Shown here in pieces: positions 37,428 to 49,760 of a stretch of DNA of 64,000 nt. This DNA comes from Limonium bicolor (lineage: Eukaryota; Streptophyta; Magnoliopsida; Caryophyllales; Plumbaginaceae). Made by a program: the position numbers and the translations under genes. The notes beneath the pieces are model-generated. The model ran no database searches. It was not told the origin of the DNA and worked only from the letters and a program-made list of their open reading frames with translations. Position 1 is the first letter of the stretch. The number at the start of each line of letters is the position of its first letter. The stretch lies in assembly GCA_023374045.1 (NCBI GenBank), contig CM041783.1, positions 90,927,298 through 90,991,297 on the forward strand, written 5' to 3'.

Positions 37428-40400
37428 TGTGGAGGGTGATTTTTCGGTATGAGGGGGTCTATCTAAGTATGGTCTGACTAAAAAGCCTAGACCCTAGAAA
37501 TGTCATTCTATGGAGGGTGAAAACCCGTTATTCTGACAACCCTCAAATACCTACTAAATCGTCCGTCTTTCCCAGAAAGCATAAAGGGGAGTGTGAGTGA
37601 ACACTACACCCGCTCTCGATGGGCCCCACACGGACTTATGCCTCTATAAGGCGGAATTGACTAGAGTCGCCACCTAGTTTGACCTAAGGAACTAGGAAGG
37701 GGGAGAAGGGTTCTAAGAAACGTTAATTGACTCTGAGATTGTTGCCTATGGATAGGACTTATCTGGTCATACCAAAGATTCTGTGTGGGTTCGCACTGGG
37801 TTACACCCCTTAGAAGTGGCAACGACCACGACTTCGGATTGGTGCCCGAGGAAACCTCGGTCTCCAATTGTCGGGAATGCCTTCTTTCCAAAACCTTATT
37901 AGAGAGATTCATTTAAACGCCAAGGATAGGATTAGAACAGGAGGAGAGGAAACGAGTGGATGAGGTGAGCTTTTCTGCCAAGCTAGCACCAAGAAGAAGA
38001 ATTGATGAATTCAAATGAGTATAGAATGAAAGATTAAGAAAAAGTCTGAGGTTGAGTGGATAGTCAAAACTTGGAGCCTGATGGTTTGAAGTTTGTGGGA
38101 AGCGAAGAAGACTTGAGTGTTTGAGAGATACGATAGCCACTTTAGAGGGGAAAGGATTTTTTGTTTGGAATGGGGTCGCACCCTAGATGAGTTGCCTACG
38201 TACTCAACTCCTTGTTGAGATCAGACCTTACGTAGTTCACGATTTTTGGATTTTGGAAATTTTGAGAAGTTTCAGGTTTGAGATGCTAGTATGTGAGACG
38301 CTCGGGTCGTGAGACGTTTGAAACCTTGAGATGTCGAAGTCTGTGAGACGCTCAGATCTGTGAGACGCTCGGGTCTATGAGATGCTCGGGTCTGTGAGAC
38401 ATTCGAATTATCGGGATGACAAAGTCTGTGAGACGCTCGGGTCTGTGAGACATTTAAAGTGTAGGGGAATTTGGAATGGAATTGAAACTGAAATGATGTT
38501 GAATTGGCGTTGAATGAATTTTGATTTGGATTGGAATTGAAATGAATCTGGATTTGAATGAGTTTGGAATTGAATTGAAGTTAGAATGAATTTTGAATTG
38601 AAATGAATTTTGAATTGAATGAATTGGAATTGAATTGGCTGAATGAATTGGGTTTGAACTGAATTTGAATTGAATCGAGATTGAATGAATTTTTGAATTG
38701 AACAGAATTTACAAAGGATTTTTTTTTAATTGAATTGAGATTAAATTGAAATTGGGAATCAGGTGGAATTGATATTGGGTTGGAATTGAAATTGAAAATG
38801 AATGTGAATTGGATTGCAATTGAATCGAATTCGGATTTGAATTGGAATTGATTCGAGTCGGATTGATTTTTGGAAATGAATCGGGCCGAGATGATCTTGA
38901 AATAGGATTGGGCCGAATTGGGCCAAAATTTTGAAATGTTGGTCGAATTTGACATGGTTAGGTTTCTAAAATTTTGGAATGAAATTTGGATCTCAAATTG
39001 AATTGGTTTTGGGCTTGGAGTTAGATTGATTTTTTAAGCTTTTGTGATGTCCTTTTTTCTTGGCCCCTTCTAAAGGTTTGATTGATGATTTTATTTTTAT
39101 ATGGCTCTTTTCTTTTTCTGTTTTGTTAAAGAAAAAATTTCGATTTATTTTGATTTTAGAAATTGAAAGAATTCTTAATCGAATCTTCCCTCTTTTTTTT
39201 TTTACAAATTAATTACAAAAGAAGTGGGAATTTTGAGAGACCACCTTGGGATGAATGCTTTTATTTTTAGGAGCAAGGAATTTTGATTTTGAATTGGATT
39301 TTTATTGATTGTGAATTTTATTTTGACAATTATGGATTGTTTGGAAAGTTTTTTTGCTAGGAGAGGTGTTCCTCACAAACAGGTACTACGATCCTCGGGT
39401 ACTACGACCTTAATGCGAGCAACATCTGTGAATAGTCCTAGGCTTTTCTAAAAAGGCCCACAGAAAATTGTAGGCCTGAACCGATGGAACGGTCCTAAAA
39501 TGAGTGGGCAACCTAGAAGGCTATCTAGGGTTCTTGGCCCAGTCCTTGGGTAACAATGGGATGGGCTAAAGTTGAGATTAAAATAACAAGCCTAATCCAA
39601 CATTTGACAAGACAATTACAACCCACGCGATGAACAAAGCTGATTAGTTCACACAATTGAGAAATGATCTTGTATTTCGGATATGAAACCCAGAGAACAC
39701 ATGGAAGACTACCAAATACAACCCTGAACATTAATTAACTGAAACACAACATGGTAAGCAAGTTGGTTAATACATTTTTGCCAATTTTATTGCCTTGATT
39801 TGTTCTTTGTCCAAAAAACAGAATACGCAGACATAGTAATGGTCGTACTAAACTAATCATTTCGGTTTAAAACAAAAGCAAGCAGAGTATCTGTCCATTT
39901 ATGCCGAGATCACCATGTTATTCAAACAGATCAACTCCAAGGTTAAGCTTAAGACCTAAAATCATAACCGAGACATAAATTGAAGAAGAAGCAGTCCTCC
40001 CTCTCTTTCTTTTTTTTTGTTAAACAATGACAGAGAACAGTTCTATCAAGCAACATAATATATATGCCATAAGCTGAACAGTTGAAACTTAAATAGAACC
40101 AGCCTCATGTCGACAAGCTAGGTTAACTTGCACAGCTTGAGCTCTTCTTCGTCCAAACATGAGCTTCTGGTTAAACGGTCCGTGTGCGACAAGCTCCATT
40201 CAATTTCCAAACGTATGGGGTACCTCGGCCAAAATACAAATTCCACGGAAACCAGACAAAATCAGAAGCCAATCTCGAGAACATCTCTGAACATAATGAA
40301 CACATTCAAGTGTATAATACATAAGCGGGATCAGCGAAGAGGCAGAACAAATAGAAATCCTTGAGGATGTTAAAACAGATTCATTAATCACAAAGCCTGG

Positions 40401-42191
40401 AGGATAGGTCTCAGGGTGCACCCACAAATCAGTCAAGATTGGGTCGACACATCATGCTAGAGAATGGTATTCAAGATGACAGAAACCAAGAACATATATT
40501 AACCTATCATTGGCTCGATTCGAATCTGCTTACCGGGAAGATCAGATCCCTTCTTTGCCCTGTCCTCGGTCGAACAAATCGTCGGTGACGAGAATGAAGA
40601 AAGGCGACGTAGAGCATACGTGTTCCTTGTTCGGCAGAGCATACGCGTTCCTTGTTCAACACAAGAAAAAAACGGAAGGAGACACAGAGCATGTATGCTC
40701 CTCGTTCAGGAAGGAGCAATCAGCCGATAGAAATAGGGAGCAGTGGGATTCTTATTCACGATTGTTCCAGAGAGAGATTCAGATTTTTGTGAAATAAAGG
40801 GCTTGACCGCTGCTTGCTTCTGGTTTTCAATAATCGACTGAGCAAAGAGGATGAAGAAGGAGGCTAACATATACGTTCCCGTGAGTTTCCTCGTTTGGCA
40901 GTTGGGTGTGCAAAATTATCGATGAAGAGAACGAGGAATAGAGCATGTATGTTTCTTGTTCCAGTTGGTAGCAAAATTATCGATGAAGAGAACGAGGAAT
41001 AGAGCATGTATGTTTCTTGTTCCAGTTGGTAGCAAAATTAATGTCCGTGAAGAGTGGTAAAGAGAATAAATTACTGTCGGTGAAGAGGATGAAGGAGGTG
41101 CAGAGTGTATGTTTTCTTTGTTCGCGCGGTGGGGTCTCGACAATTACCCCAGCGTGAAGTGGATGAAGGAGGTAGTGGAGTATGTATATTCTTCAATCGC
41201 TAGGAGTTGGGTTGCGAATTACTGGCGATGGTGGAAGAAAGACCGAGACGCAGAGCTGGGGTTCCCAGTTCGCCAGCGAGGTTGCAAATTATTGTCGGTG
41301 GTGAAAGATCGAGGCGCAGAGCTGGGGTGTCTCTGGTCCGCCTTGCAAAATTTGTTGCCAGTGGTGATCGATGTTGAGAATGATGGAAGGAGTAGAGACG
41401 TTGGGGATAGCCGACAGAAAAGGAAGTCAGTGGGTTGGGATATTTCCGACGGTGGTGCTACTGTTAGGGTTTGTTTTTGGATCGATCCTGAGGATGGTTT
41501 GTTTCAGTATCGGAGAAGGGCGATGAAATCAAGACCAGAGGTAGATGGGTTTTCGGTGGATGAAATCGAAACTGGAGGGCGATGAAATTTGGGTTTAGTC
41601 TCTGGGAAGCATTTTTTGGGTTTTCAGTTCTTCAGAATGAGGATCGAGAACGAGATTGTGGAGGCCTAGGGGAGGAGTTCAGTTCATCGATCTGTTTTTT
41701 TAGAAGATGGAAGAGATGATCGAGAGAACGAGACGACGCGGGTGTTGCTGGTTTCTAGGGTTACTGTTCCTCTGTTTTTATAGAAGAGAAATTGGAGTGT
41801 TGGGCTTTGTTTGACTCGATGGATAATGAGAGAAAATGGAGTGGAGGATAAAAGAACAAAAATGTCTATCTAAGGGCTCGAACCCAGGGCCTCAAGCATC
41901 TCCTTTGCATAATCTAACCAATTGAGCTATGATAGAATTTATTACATGCAATGCAAGAAATAAAAGAAATAATCCTATTGCGAGTTGAACTGAAAAACAA
42001 GACATCCAGGCAACCTCTATAGGTTTCGAATCGGGGGGTTAGTTCATTCTAAAACAAATACACTAACTAGCTATGCTAACTCACAATTCAATATGCACAT
42101 GAATAAGTTTTGAAAAGAAAGACGACGACTCTCTCATTTTATTTATTTGTCTGAATTTTGCTTTATGGGGTGAGAATTTTTGGTGTCTACA
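37428..42191 (-). mobile_element. Ogre-like 5' LTR (4764 bp)
   Basis: Near-identical partner of 18973-23716, containing the same tRNA-like module (A box 41918-41929, B box 41874-41884), TATA box (41775-41782), tandem blocks, GAATTGAA tract and hairpin (38196-38235). A 158-codon antisense frame at 41109-41585 is not preserved in the other LTR. Confidence 0.88.
38196..38235 (-). promoter_or_regulatory. conserved 40-nt hairpin (5' LTR copy)
   Basis: Identical in design to 19742-19781, the equivalent point of the other LTR. Confidence 0.7.
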
Positions 42192-42196
42192 CACCC

Positions 42197-43739
42197 CTGT
42201 TTGATTTAGGCATTATCAACTTCAAACACTTACCACATTAACACATTAAATTCCCCCTTGCTCACACATATATAACAGTTAGTCCCAAGCTTATTTCCCA
42301 CACTTAAGCAACATTAAACATCCTCATTACTCATTCAAATTGTAGTATCTTAACTACACTACAACAAGGTCTTCAATTCAACATTAAAAATCTATTTCCC
42401 AAAGACAACAATTCAACTCAAGGTAAGCTCAATTACCTTGCTAGTTTTGGTTTCTCTTCCTTCCTTCCTTCCTTCCTCTTGTTCTCTCTTTCTCTTCTTG
42501 GTCTACCAAATGAGGCAAGCTACAGCCACGCCCAAATGACACACAACCACTACCAAGTCAATTACTACTCTTGACATCAAAACCCTAGAATTTTAAGGAG
42601 GGTTCTTAAGGTTTTTAAGAAGGAATTACCTTGCACTTATAAATGGAGTTCTTGGACAACATAGCTAGCAATTCCATACCTTAATGAAGATCAACAATCG
42701 GCTGGACATGGAAGAAAGGGGAAGCTCACGTTGGAAATTTCCAAAGAAATATAAGAGAGGCTAGAATGATGAGCTCTTAAGCTTATTTTTACCTTGGAGT
42801 AATAAGGAGGAGATGGAGATCCAAATACTCTTATTCACACTTCAAAATGGCATTTAGCCATGGTGATAAAGGTGGAGTTTTTCAGCTTTTGAAGGGTGGA
42901 ACTTGTTCCTTGTGTAGAGGGGAATCCAACAGTAGTAATTTTGTGGAGTTTGGAGTTGATTTGAGTGTTCACTAGAAGAAAGAAGAGAGGTGCTGTGTGG
43001 GCATGGGAAAATCGCCATCAGAGCTAGCAAGGAGGAAGAAGAGGGCTCTGGTGAGCAGAGAAAGAAAAACGTGTGGGAGTTAGAATAGAAGAGAGAGAGT
43101 GTTAAAAGTACTTTTCTACTTTTCTTTTCTTTCTTCCTTTTTCTTTTCTTCTTCCTTTCTTTACTAACTAGCTAACAAGAGAGGGAGGCTGATTAAGTTA
43201 ATAAAATCGGCCCACTATATACATATATGCTGGAGTGTTTTTTTTCGGTTTCTGACATAAACACTCGTCATTTTACCCGGTTCGGCACTATTCAGTCACC
43301 GGGTCCGTTTTTCGGATTTTTCTCGTTTCTTTATTTTTAATGGTTATTAAGCTTCCATTAATACTTATTTATAGTTATTTAATCAACTATAATTTTTTTA
43401 CGGGTCCGTTTGACCCCTTTAAGTCACGTTTCAGGTTTTCTCGAAAAACGTGCTTTAAAACTCCGTTAGCGTTTTAATCCATTATTTGGATCCGTTTTCT
43501 TCGGGAATCACTCCCGTATACTAATTAGGCCTAACCAAGCCTTAGGAATCCACCTCGGACCCTTACGAGATCATATATCTCTTATACTCATTTAATGCGC
43601 GTTTTAGCGTTTTTCGCTTTTCAAGCGTTTTTCTCTTTTCTTTTTGGTTTTATTCTCTTTACCAATACTCTTTAGGCACCATTAGGCCTTTAACAATCCT
43701 ATTAGAGTAATTTAATCACGATTTTTAGGTCTGGGGTAT
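42197..43739 (-). mobile_element. chromovirus-like 5' LTR, distal part
   Basis: Resumes exactly where 18972 stops, after the second CACCC. It aligns to about 10320-11232 of the 3' LTR but also holds 42855-43483, absent there. It contains a CACTATATACATATATG stretch that may supply the LTR TATA element. Confidence 0.8.
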
Positions 43740-43746
43740 TAAAGTG

Positions 43747-44011
43747 ACGGGTTGGTTGTGTCACTCTTTTAGTAGTAGAACAGCGTTGTAAGATAGCTAA
43801 CATAGGGGTGATGGTGGTAAGTAGCCTTACACTTACTAGTCTTTAGTAAGTGTGGCGGTAACCCCCGGGGATAGTATTAGGGGACCTTATGCAAAAAAAA
43901 CTGACGCATGTATAATATAAGCTAATGATGTTATTTCAGTTATGGCATGTCTTGAAAAAAAAAACAAAAAAAAAGGTTAAGTATAAGGTGGTGGTAAACC
44001 GGGGTGTTACA
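43747..44011 (+). mobile_element. LTR-end remnant ending in GGGGTGTTACA
   Basis: Continuation of the sequence cut at 7595. It ends with the terminus GGGGTGTTACA at 44011, followed by sequence of a different LTR. Contains A-rich runs near 43950-43970. No gene. Confidence 0.45.
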
Positions 44012-45500
44012 CAAAGGAACAAGGAACACCGGTAAAGTAAATTTCGGAAAAAGGTATGATTTCTTCATGCTCTGTATCCTAACCAGGTTACCCCGATTTG
44101 TGTGCTTATTGATCACCTAAATAAGATAAATGCATGAATCGGACTATATTGCACTTACTTGTGCTTGTTTATATTGTTCTTGATGTATTTGTCTTGAACA
44201 ATAGTTTGTATAATTCATGAAGTGAATGGATGAGGATAAGTGTGTATGTACCTTCTAGTGTATTTGCGTAATGTATTATGCCTTGTATGTATGTGTATGA
44301 GAGTATTGAATCATTGTGTGGCTTATATGTGAATGACTTCTACTAATTCCTAACTACCTAACTCTTAACGTAAGTATTGAGTAAATTAGAATGAGTAGAA
44401 GTCCTATATAGTTTCGGCCACGCGTGAGGATGAGGAGACACAAGAGGTTGGATCCGATTCCTAGTTCTTAAACTTGTCCACGGCCCAACCCCTTAAATGG
44501 GTAGCATCCTGGATTAGTGAACCAAGTAAATCTTGGTGGTGGGACAGAGTAGTCCCCGGGCCGGAGGTCCCGACGACTTGACTTGAGTAGTAGTAGTAAG
44601 TAAAGTAAAATTGTATGAGTAATGGTCTTGGCTGGTGTAAGTCATTGACCCTGAGTAAAAGAGTAATCTCCACCCGATTAACCTGGGTGGACAAATGGAG
44701 CTAACAAGTATTGTGTATTGAGTATGTATTGTGTATGTGTATTACGGAAGAAGGTAAGTAAGTATCGGTTGGCGTGTATTGTATTCCTTGTATGTATGGA
44801 AGTGTATATATGTATTCCTTGTGTAGTATCGTAGCATTATGAATGAAGCATGTATGTATGTATGTACTGTAAAATTAATTGCATGTATTCGACCAAGTGG
44901 TCGGCGTACCTCGCTAGTACGCGGGGTATGCGGAAGTCAATGCAGTGAAAGCTGAGCCCCTAGGGGCAACGTTTTTAGTGTGCAGGTACCCGAAGCGGAC
45001 ATGATCACAGTAAGAGACCGACAGCTAAGTTTGGATAGCTAGGAGTGAAATGTAGATAGTAGTGAATTGTATAAGGCTTGTACCCTTGAAGTAGTAGTGT
45101 ACCAAGGGGTACACCTTATGTATTGAATGGATGTAGTTGTGAGGTATGGGTAGATGTAGACTCTTAATGAGCATGTATGAACTTGAAAGGATTATTGTAT
45201 TTGTATATGGATCTTAGTAAACTCGGTATGTATAATGTATCGTATGGTATTGTAATGGAATATTGTGTTGAATGGGAAGTTGTAGTACCCGGTTGTAGTT
45301 GTAGTAAGGTTTGTATTTGTGTAGCACTCGGATATTCCGGTCCATCAGACCGATGCTGTATGTAGTAGTAGCCTTGTTAGTCACGTGGGTGGCTAACGGC
45401 ATTGTATCACCGCCGCTGTGTAAGTATGTATCCGCTGCGTGGGTAGGGATGTATAAGGAGAATTGGATGGTAATGACAGTATTAGGGTAGGGGTGTTACA
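44012..45500 (+). mobile_element. diverged chromovirus-type LTR remnant, + orientation
   Basis: Ends GGGGTGTTACA at 45500. Segments such as GCCCCTAGGGGCAACGTTTTT near 44960 and AAGGTATGATTTCTTCAT near 44055 match the reverse complement of the 7596-11232 LTR (near 7965 and 9310) with many substitutions. So it is an older relative in the opposite orientation; its start is lost. Confidence 0.6.
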
Positions 45501-46599
45501 AAGAGAATGAATACCGTAAATAGAGGCGAGGCCAAAAAATTATAACTAGGGGTGAGAATATTTTAATAATATTAATTAATATTTAAAAATTTTTTTAATA
45601 AATTGATTTGAATTTTCAATAGTTATAATTATATTTTAAAAATGATATTATATATTAAATTTGACACAAAAATTAAATTAAAATTGAAATATATAAATTA
45701 ATATATAAAAAAGTTTGTTTTCCTTTATTATTTTTAATTTATTTATAAAGATTGGTATACTAAATTATAAGTTAATGACAATAATATAGAACAATAGTTT
45801 TAAACTAGTAGCGTTTTTCTAAAAACTTATACTAAAAATTATTTTGAGTAATTCTAATATTTTCTAATTTATAGAATCTGTAATAAAAAAACTACAAAAA
45901 TACTTGTATTATGGATAGAAGGGGTACATAATTACTAAGAATGACATAATAATCCATTTTACTTTTGACTATATTGCTAAAATAAAGTATAAAATCTAAT
46001 ATTTAATTATATGTACATATAGTAATATATATGTCATATTTTTTACAACTAATTGTTTATTTTTTTGTATGATGTAAACATTAATAAAGATCACTAACTA
46101 ATTATTATATTTTCTTTTATTCAAATGTGAACAAGTAGCCTGGTGTGTTAAACCAGGTATAGTTACAATTGTTGTTATCCATTGATAGAATTTTGGTTGA
46201 TAATAGTGAAGTTATTTATATAGACCTTAATATAAATGTTAACAAAAAGTGATTGTAATAAATTTTGTTGTTTTCGTAATTAATAAATTATGTATATACT
46301 AACCCCTATATTTGCTAGTAGTTTCTTTTTTTTCATCTTAACAAAAAGTTGTTTTGAAATGTAATACAAAAATTTTAATTGTAACATAGAAAATGATAAA
46401 AGCATTGCACGTAATTAACTTATTCAAATATGCTAGACGAAACCGCCACATGCCGAACACCAGTTTTCAAAACAACCACAAAACAGCCAGCACAAAACAA
46501 CCAACAAAACACCACAAAACAACCAACCAAAATAACCAGACCAAAACAGCTACAAAACAACCACAAAAAAGCCATACTGAACAGAGCCCTCATCATCAC
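45501..46599. other. AT-rich spacer with an AAAACAACC simple-repeat tract
   Basis: Very AT-rich with no gene seen. From about 46465 to 46575 there is a low-complexity AAAACAACC/ACAAAACAACC tract, which explains the Gln/Thr/Asn-rich translations there. Confidence 0.6.
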
Positions 46600-46913
46600 C
46601 GTACATGATACAACATGAGTCGCCAAACTCTCATCATTGCTCGATGAAGAATAAAATCACCTTTACTCTTCAGTGACTTTTCATCTTCATTAGCAAGAAT
46701 TGAGTGTCAAGACTTCAAAAATTACCATGAATATGGTGTACCAATCAAGGCAAGGAAATGTATGAGCTTCAAGGCATGCTAACTTTCTATCTCCAACACC
46801 TTCCTTCACTTTTCACTTTTATCAAAGCCCACATCATCTTGAATCACTATTCTTTCTTCCCGATGACATCTCCACTAACATAATCCCGAAAAACCATGAG
46901 CTTTGATACCACT
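46600..46913 (-). mobile_element. copia 5' internal fragment with PBS
   Basis: The minus strand reads TGGTATCAAAGCTCATGG (46894-46911) two bases inside the LTR, a copia initiator-Met-type PBS. The sequence leftward looks like untranslated leader; no gag frame is recognisable, so the element is truncated. The left limit is approximate. Confidence 0.55.
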
Positions 46914-47390
46914 TGTTAGGAATACGAGCCCATTTCACCAGGATCGTGGTGAGATCGACATGGTTACCAAAGAAGAAAAAACACAAGATAATGTAATGAT
47001 AAATAATGACACAAGGATATACATGGTTAGATTCAAACATGACCTACGCCCATGGGAGAAGATAGAACAACTTTCATTAAAAGGATGAGGATTACAAGTT
47101 TACATCAGGATTATCCAACCAACCCATCAACCTGTGTTTCACGTGTTTCCCTTGGTGTTTTTACCCGAGTCCCTTTGAGTTCCCATAGAACCACCCTTGA
47201 CTCCCTTGAATGTGATCACCGTAAGTTGGCATGATCATAAGATATGGGTTACTAGATCTATTATAATGCTAGATCTAAGCCCTTCACTAATCCCACGTTA
47301 ACCTTGTAACAACCTCTACATAATGGCTCACAAGTTACAACAGTTACAATCTAATTAACTCAATCCATTAACATCTAGGAACAACTAACA
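46914..47390 (-). mobile_element. copia-type LTR, 477 bp
   Basis: TGTTAG...CTAACA ends form a perfect 6-bp terminal inverted repeat and the PBS lies directly to the left, making this the 5' LTR of a minus-strand element. No second LTR is in the expected place. Confidence 0.7.
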
Positions 47391-47675
47391 CGCGGGTATC
47401 TAGAAAGCTTGAAGTCATAACTTCTTCTTTCAAAGATTTTAACTTCCTCATAACTCTTCTCATAATATTAGAAAACCAAATGCTTCAGACGCCACTAATT
47501 TGCAGCGCATAAATGCTCCCACTAATGCATATTCAACTTCCGTGAAACTCTTTGTGAATATGACATTAATTGGAAGACAAAACCAATTAACTCCACAAAA
47601 GCAACTTAACAGATTTAACATTAATTCTAGCATTATGTAAGAAATAAATATATAAGCCACTCCAGTAGATATGAA

Positions 47676-47853
47676 AATATTAAGGGAAAACTTCAAATTT
47701 GATATTGGACCAAAATATAACACTTTAGCATCGTCCATGTAAAGTTTCATCAATTTTGGATAACATTTAAGCATGTTTAAAGTTGAATTACTAAAATCAC
47801 AGGGTATATATTGTGAATTATGAAAGAAACAGGGGTATCTCGTGAATTTTCCC
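47676..47853. repeat. half copy of the palindromic foldback MITE
   Basis: Corresponds to the right arm of the elements at 62338-62750 and 62900-63272, including TTTAGCATCGTCCATGTAAAG and the GTGAATTTTCCC end. The left arm is missing. Confidence 0.75.
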
Positions 47854-47942
47854 AAATATTAATTTGATGAAATTTAAAACCAAAACCGCGTCAGACTACA
47901 AACATAAAATTTTGTTTTAAATGCTAAATAGATAAAATAATA

Positions 47943-48473
47943 CTCCCTCCAATTCTTTTTAACTGTCGTTTAAAGCCTTCAAACTTTTTTCAGATTATTA
48001 GTCGTTAGGTATATTTTCTCTTCTTTTTGTCTTAATTACCCCTATTAAACTAGAGTTAATAATGAGTGTCTTTTACAGTAGAAAGAGAGAAACTTAGGGG
48101 AGAAAGATATGAGGAATAGAAACACGATAAATAGTGTCCTTTTATTTACTCATGTTACTAATTCTTCGACAGAGGGTACGCTTCCCCATCTTCTTCACTC
48201 TCTACGCTTCACCACCATCTATCTTCACTGTCTTTCCCACATTTCCCACATTTTTACGAGATCGATGAGTAATAGAGTGAGATGATTTTTTTTCTCTTTC
48301 ATGTTGACACGTTTCACGGGATGCAGAAGTGATTAGAAAAAACAAATTAGTCTGTTATGGGTGAATATCGATGAGATGTCCACAAAATAAGTAAGGGCAC
48401 TTTAGGTAAACAACGGCCAATATTAAAAACTGTGCACAATTCTTAAACGACAGTTAAAAAGAATTGGAGGGAG
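47943..48473. mobile_element. Stowaway-type MITE, 531 bp
   Basis: Terminal inverted repeats of about 30 bp begin CTCCCTCCAATTCTTTTTAA and mirror at the right end, with TA on each side (47941-47942, 48474-48475). TIR start and TA duplication are those of Stowaway/Tc1-mariner non-autonomous elements. No transposase. Confidence 0.85.
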
Positions 48474-48646
48474 TATGAAAATTGTATTTGAGGGAACGGA
48501 TAAATAGAATTTCATTTTTGAGGTTGGTTTGTTGACGAAATTCATTTTCAAAAAATTCTATTTTTCTAATGTTTGAAATTGGTTATAAAATTTTGAGATA
48601 AAATGGTGGTTTCACTTTGGCACCCACTTTAATACATTTTGAAAAA

Positions 48647-48724
48647 GAAAGACGACGACCCTTCTGATTTTATTTATTTTTTCTGAATTTTATTTTATGG
48701 GGGTGAGAGTTTTTGGTGTCTACA
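48647..48724 (-). mobile_element. fragment of the Ogre-like LTR start
   Basis: GAAAGACGACGAC and GGGTGAGAGTTTTTGGTGTCTACA-type sequence matches the LTR end at about 23639-23716 with substitutions. Only about 80 bp are clear; sequence left of it may belong to the same remnant. Confidence 0.7.
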
Positions 48725-49760
48725 ACTATGTCCAGATCTGATGCAGATCTAGGTGTTGCATGTCGGTTTTGGGCTTCCATTCCGGTCTTCAGCTCTTCGC
48801 GTCCAAGATCCCACTACATCGACACCAATTTGGAGCTTTTGAAGCCGATTTCGAGCCTTTGAATCCGTTGCTTGCTAGTCTCTCTTATGTTTTTTTACTA
48901 TTTTTGATTCTAGAAATAATTCTCGGCTTGGGCACGAGATTGATTTGCGCCTATATGGGCTGAAATTGTGCTTGATCCTCATATTTGGAGCATCAGTGCG
49001 GGTCTTCCACTGCTTGGTCTAGGAAGATTCTCCTCTTTGCACTCCTATTAAATGGATGCTTCACTGGTAGGCCGGATAGGTATTCATACTTCGGGACAGA
49101 TTTGACCTTAGTTGACTGCCCTTTTTGGACTTGCCCGAAGTTCTTATGGTTTGATTATGGTTGATATGTCTCATTTTAATCTTTATCATCTTGATGTGTA
49201 TTTCTACTACCTAAACAAGATTCTAGTGGAAGCTAAGTTGTAATCTACCTCAATTTAACTTAATAGTGTAGGTCTTATTTCTGAAAGAATGTGAGTTATA
49301 CTAGTTTAAAGGGGAAATCTAGTTTGACGAAGTGGATGACGGAAACGCAACGCGTTCCTAAACTTGATCTGTTTTCGGGCTGCGGCCCGGCGGCACGGCA
49401 AAAGCGTAAGATAAAAACCCGAGACCAAGTTTCTACCTCGTCGCTCCTCTCTGCAGCTGCCTCTTCGTCCGCTGCTACTCTTCACGCCCCTAGCCGCTCT
49501 TTCACTCGCGTGATTGGCTTTACCTTGTAGTTTTTCTCTTCGCAGATATTGTTCTACCCAACGTCAGAGTATCTCAATCTGCCACTCTTCCCAACCGATC
49601 GTCGTAGCCCAACCAATGGGCTGAAGTTGAAATCCAATGTTCAAATTGGTTTATCTTTCGGCCTTTTGATCTGCTACTTCTTAATTGTCGGAAGACTGCC
49701 GCCAAAGATTTTGGTGCCCAGGTTGTAGGCGAGTTTTGTTTTTCGGATCCAAGCTGATTA
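48725..49760. other. upstream flank of CUL1, no gene recognised
   Basis: No family-like coding region. A 79-codon frame at 49291-49530 ending in Ser/Ala-rich sequence has no recognisable domain and may be part of the CUL1 promoter or first non-coding exon. Confidence 0.5.

Larger units (their letters stand above)
18973..42191 (-). mobile_element. 23.2-kb Ogre/Tat-like Ty3/gypsy element, non-coding, minus strand
   Basis: Near-identical terminal repeats of about 4.75 kb, a perfect 5-bp target duplication CACCC (18968-18972 and 42192-42196) and a minus-strand PBS TGGCGACTCTGCTGGGGA beside the right LTR. On the minus strand the LTR runs from TGTAGACACC to CCTCCACA. Giant LTRs, this PBS type and tandem arrays next to the 3' LTR are known traits of Ogre/Tat elements. 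The internal part (about 7.8 kb without the nested solo LTR) has no recognisable gag, protease, RT, RNase H or integrase, so it must have moved with proteins supplied in trans. The high LTR identity suggests recent insertion. Confidence 0.8.
7596..43739 (-). mobile_element. chromovirus-like Ty3/gypsy element, minus strand, split by a nested 23-kb element
   Basis: Two long direct repeats flank about 5 kb. The PBS next to the right LTR reads TGGTATCAGAG on the minus strand (initiator-Met-tRNA type). A G-rich PPT next to the left LTR (CCTAAGGGGGGTAGA on the minus strand) follows an AACTTTGAGGACAAAG context of the sort I associate with plant Del/Tekay chromoviruses. So 5' is on the right. Both outer flanks carry TAAAGTG (7591-7597 and 43740-43746), so the 5-bp duplication is ambiguous (TAAAG or AAGTG). 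Minus its nested insert the element is about 12.9 kb. I find no RT, integrase or protease motif inside, so it is either non-autonomous or very decayed. Confidence 0.75.

Noticed and set aside
41109..41585. 158-codon + strand frame in the Ogre-like 5' LTR
   Set aside because: It is antisense to the element and broken by indels in the near-identical other LTR, with no recognisable domain.
49291..49530. 79-codon frame upstream of CUL1 as a separate gene
   Set aside because: Short, no domain, and in the probable promoter or leader region of CUL1.
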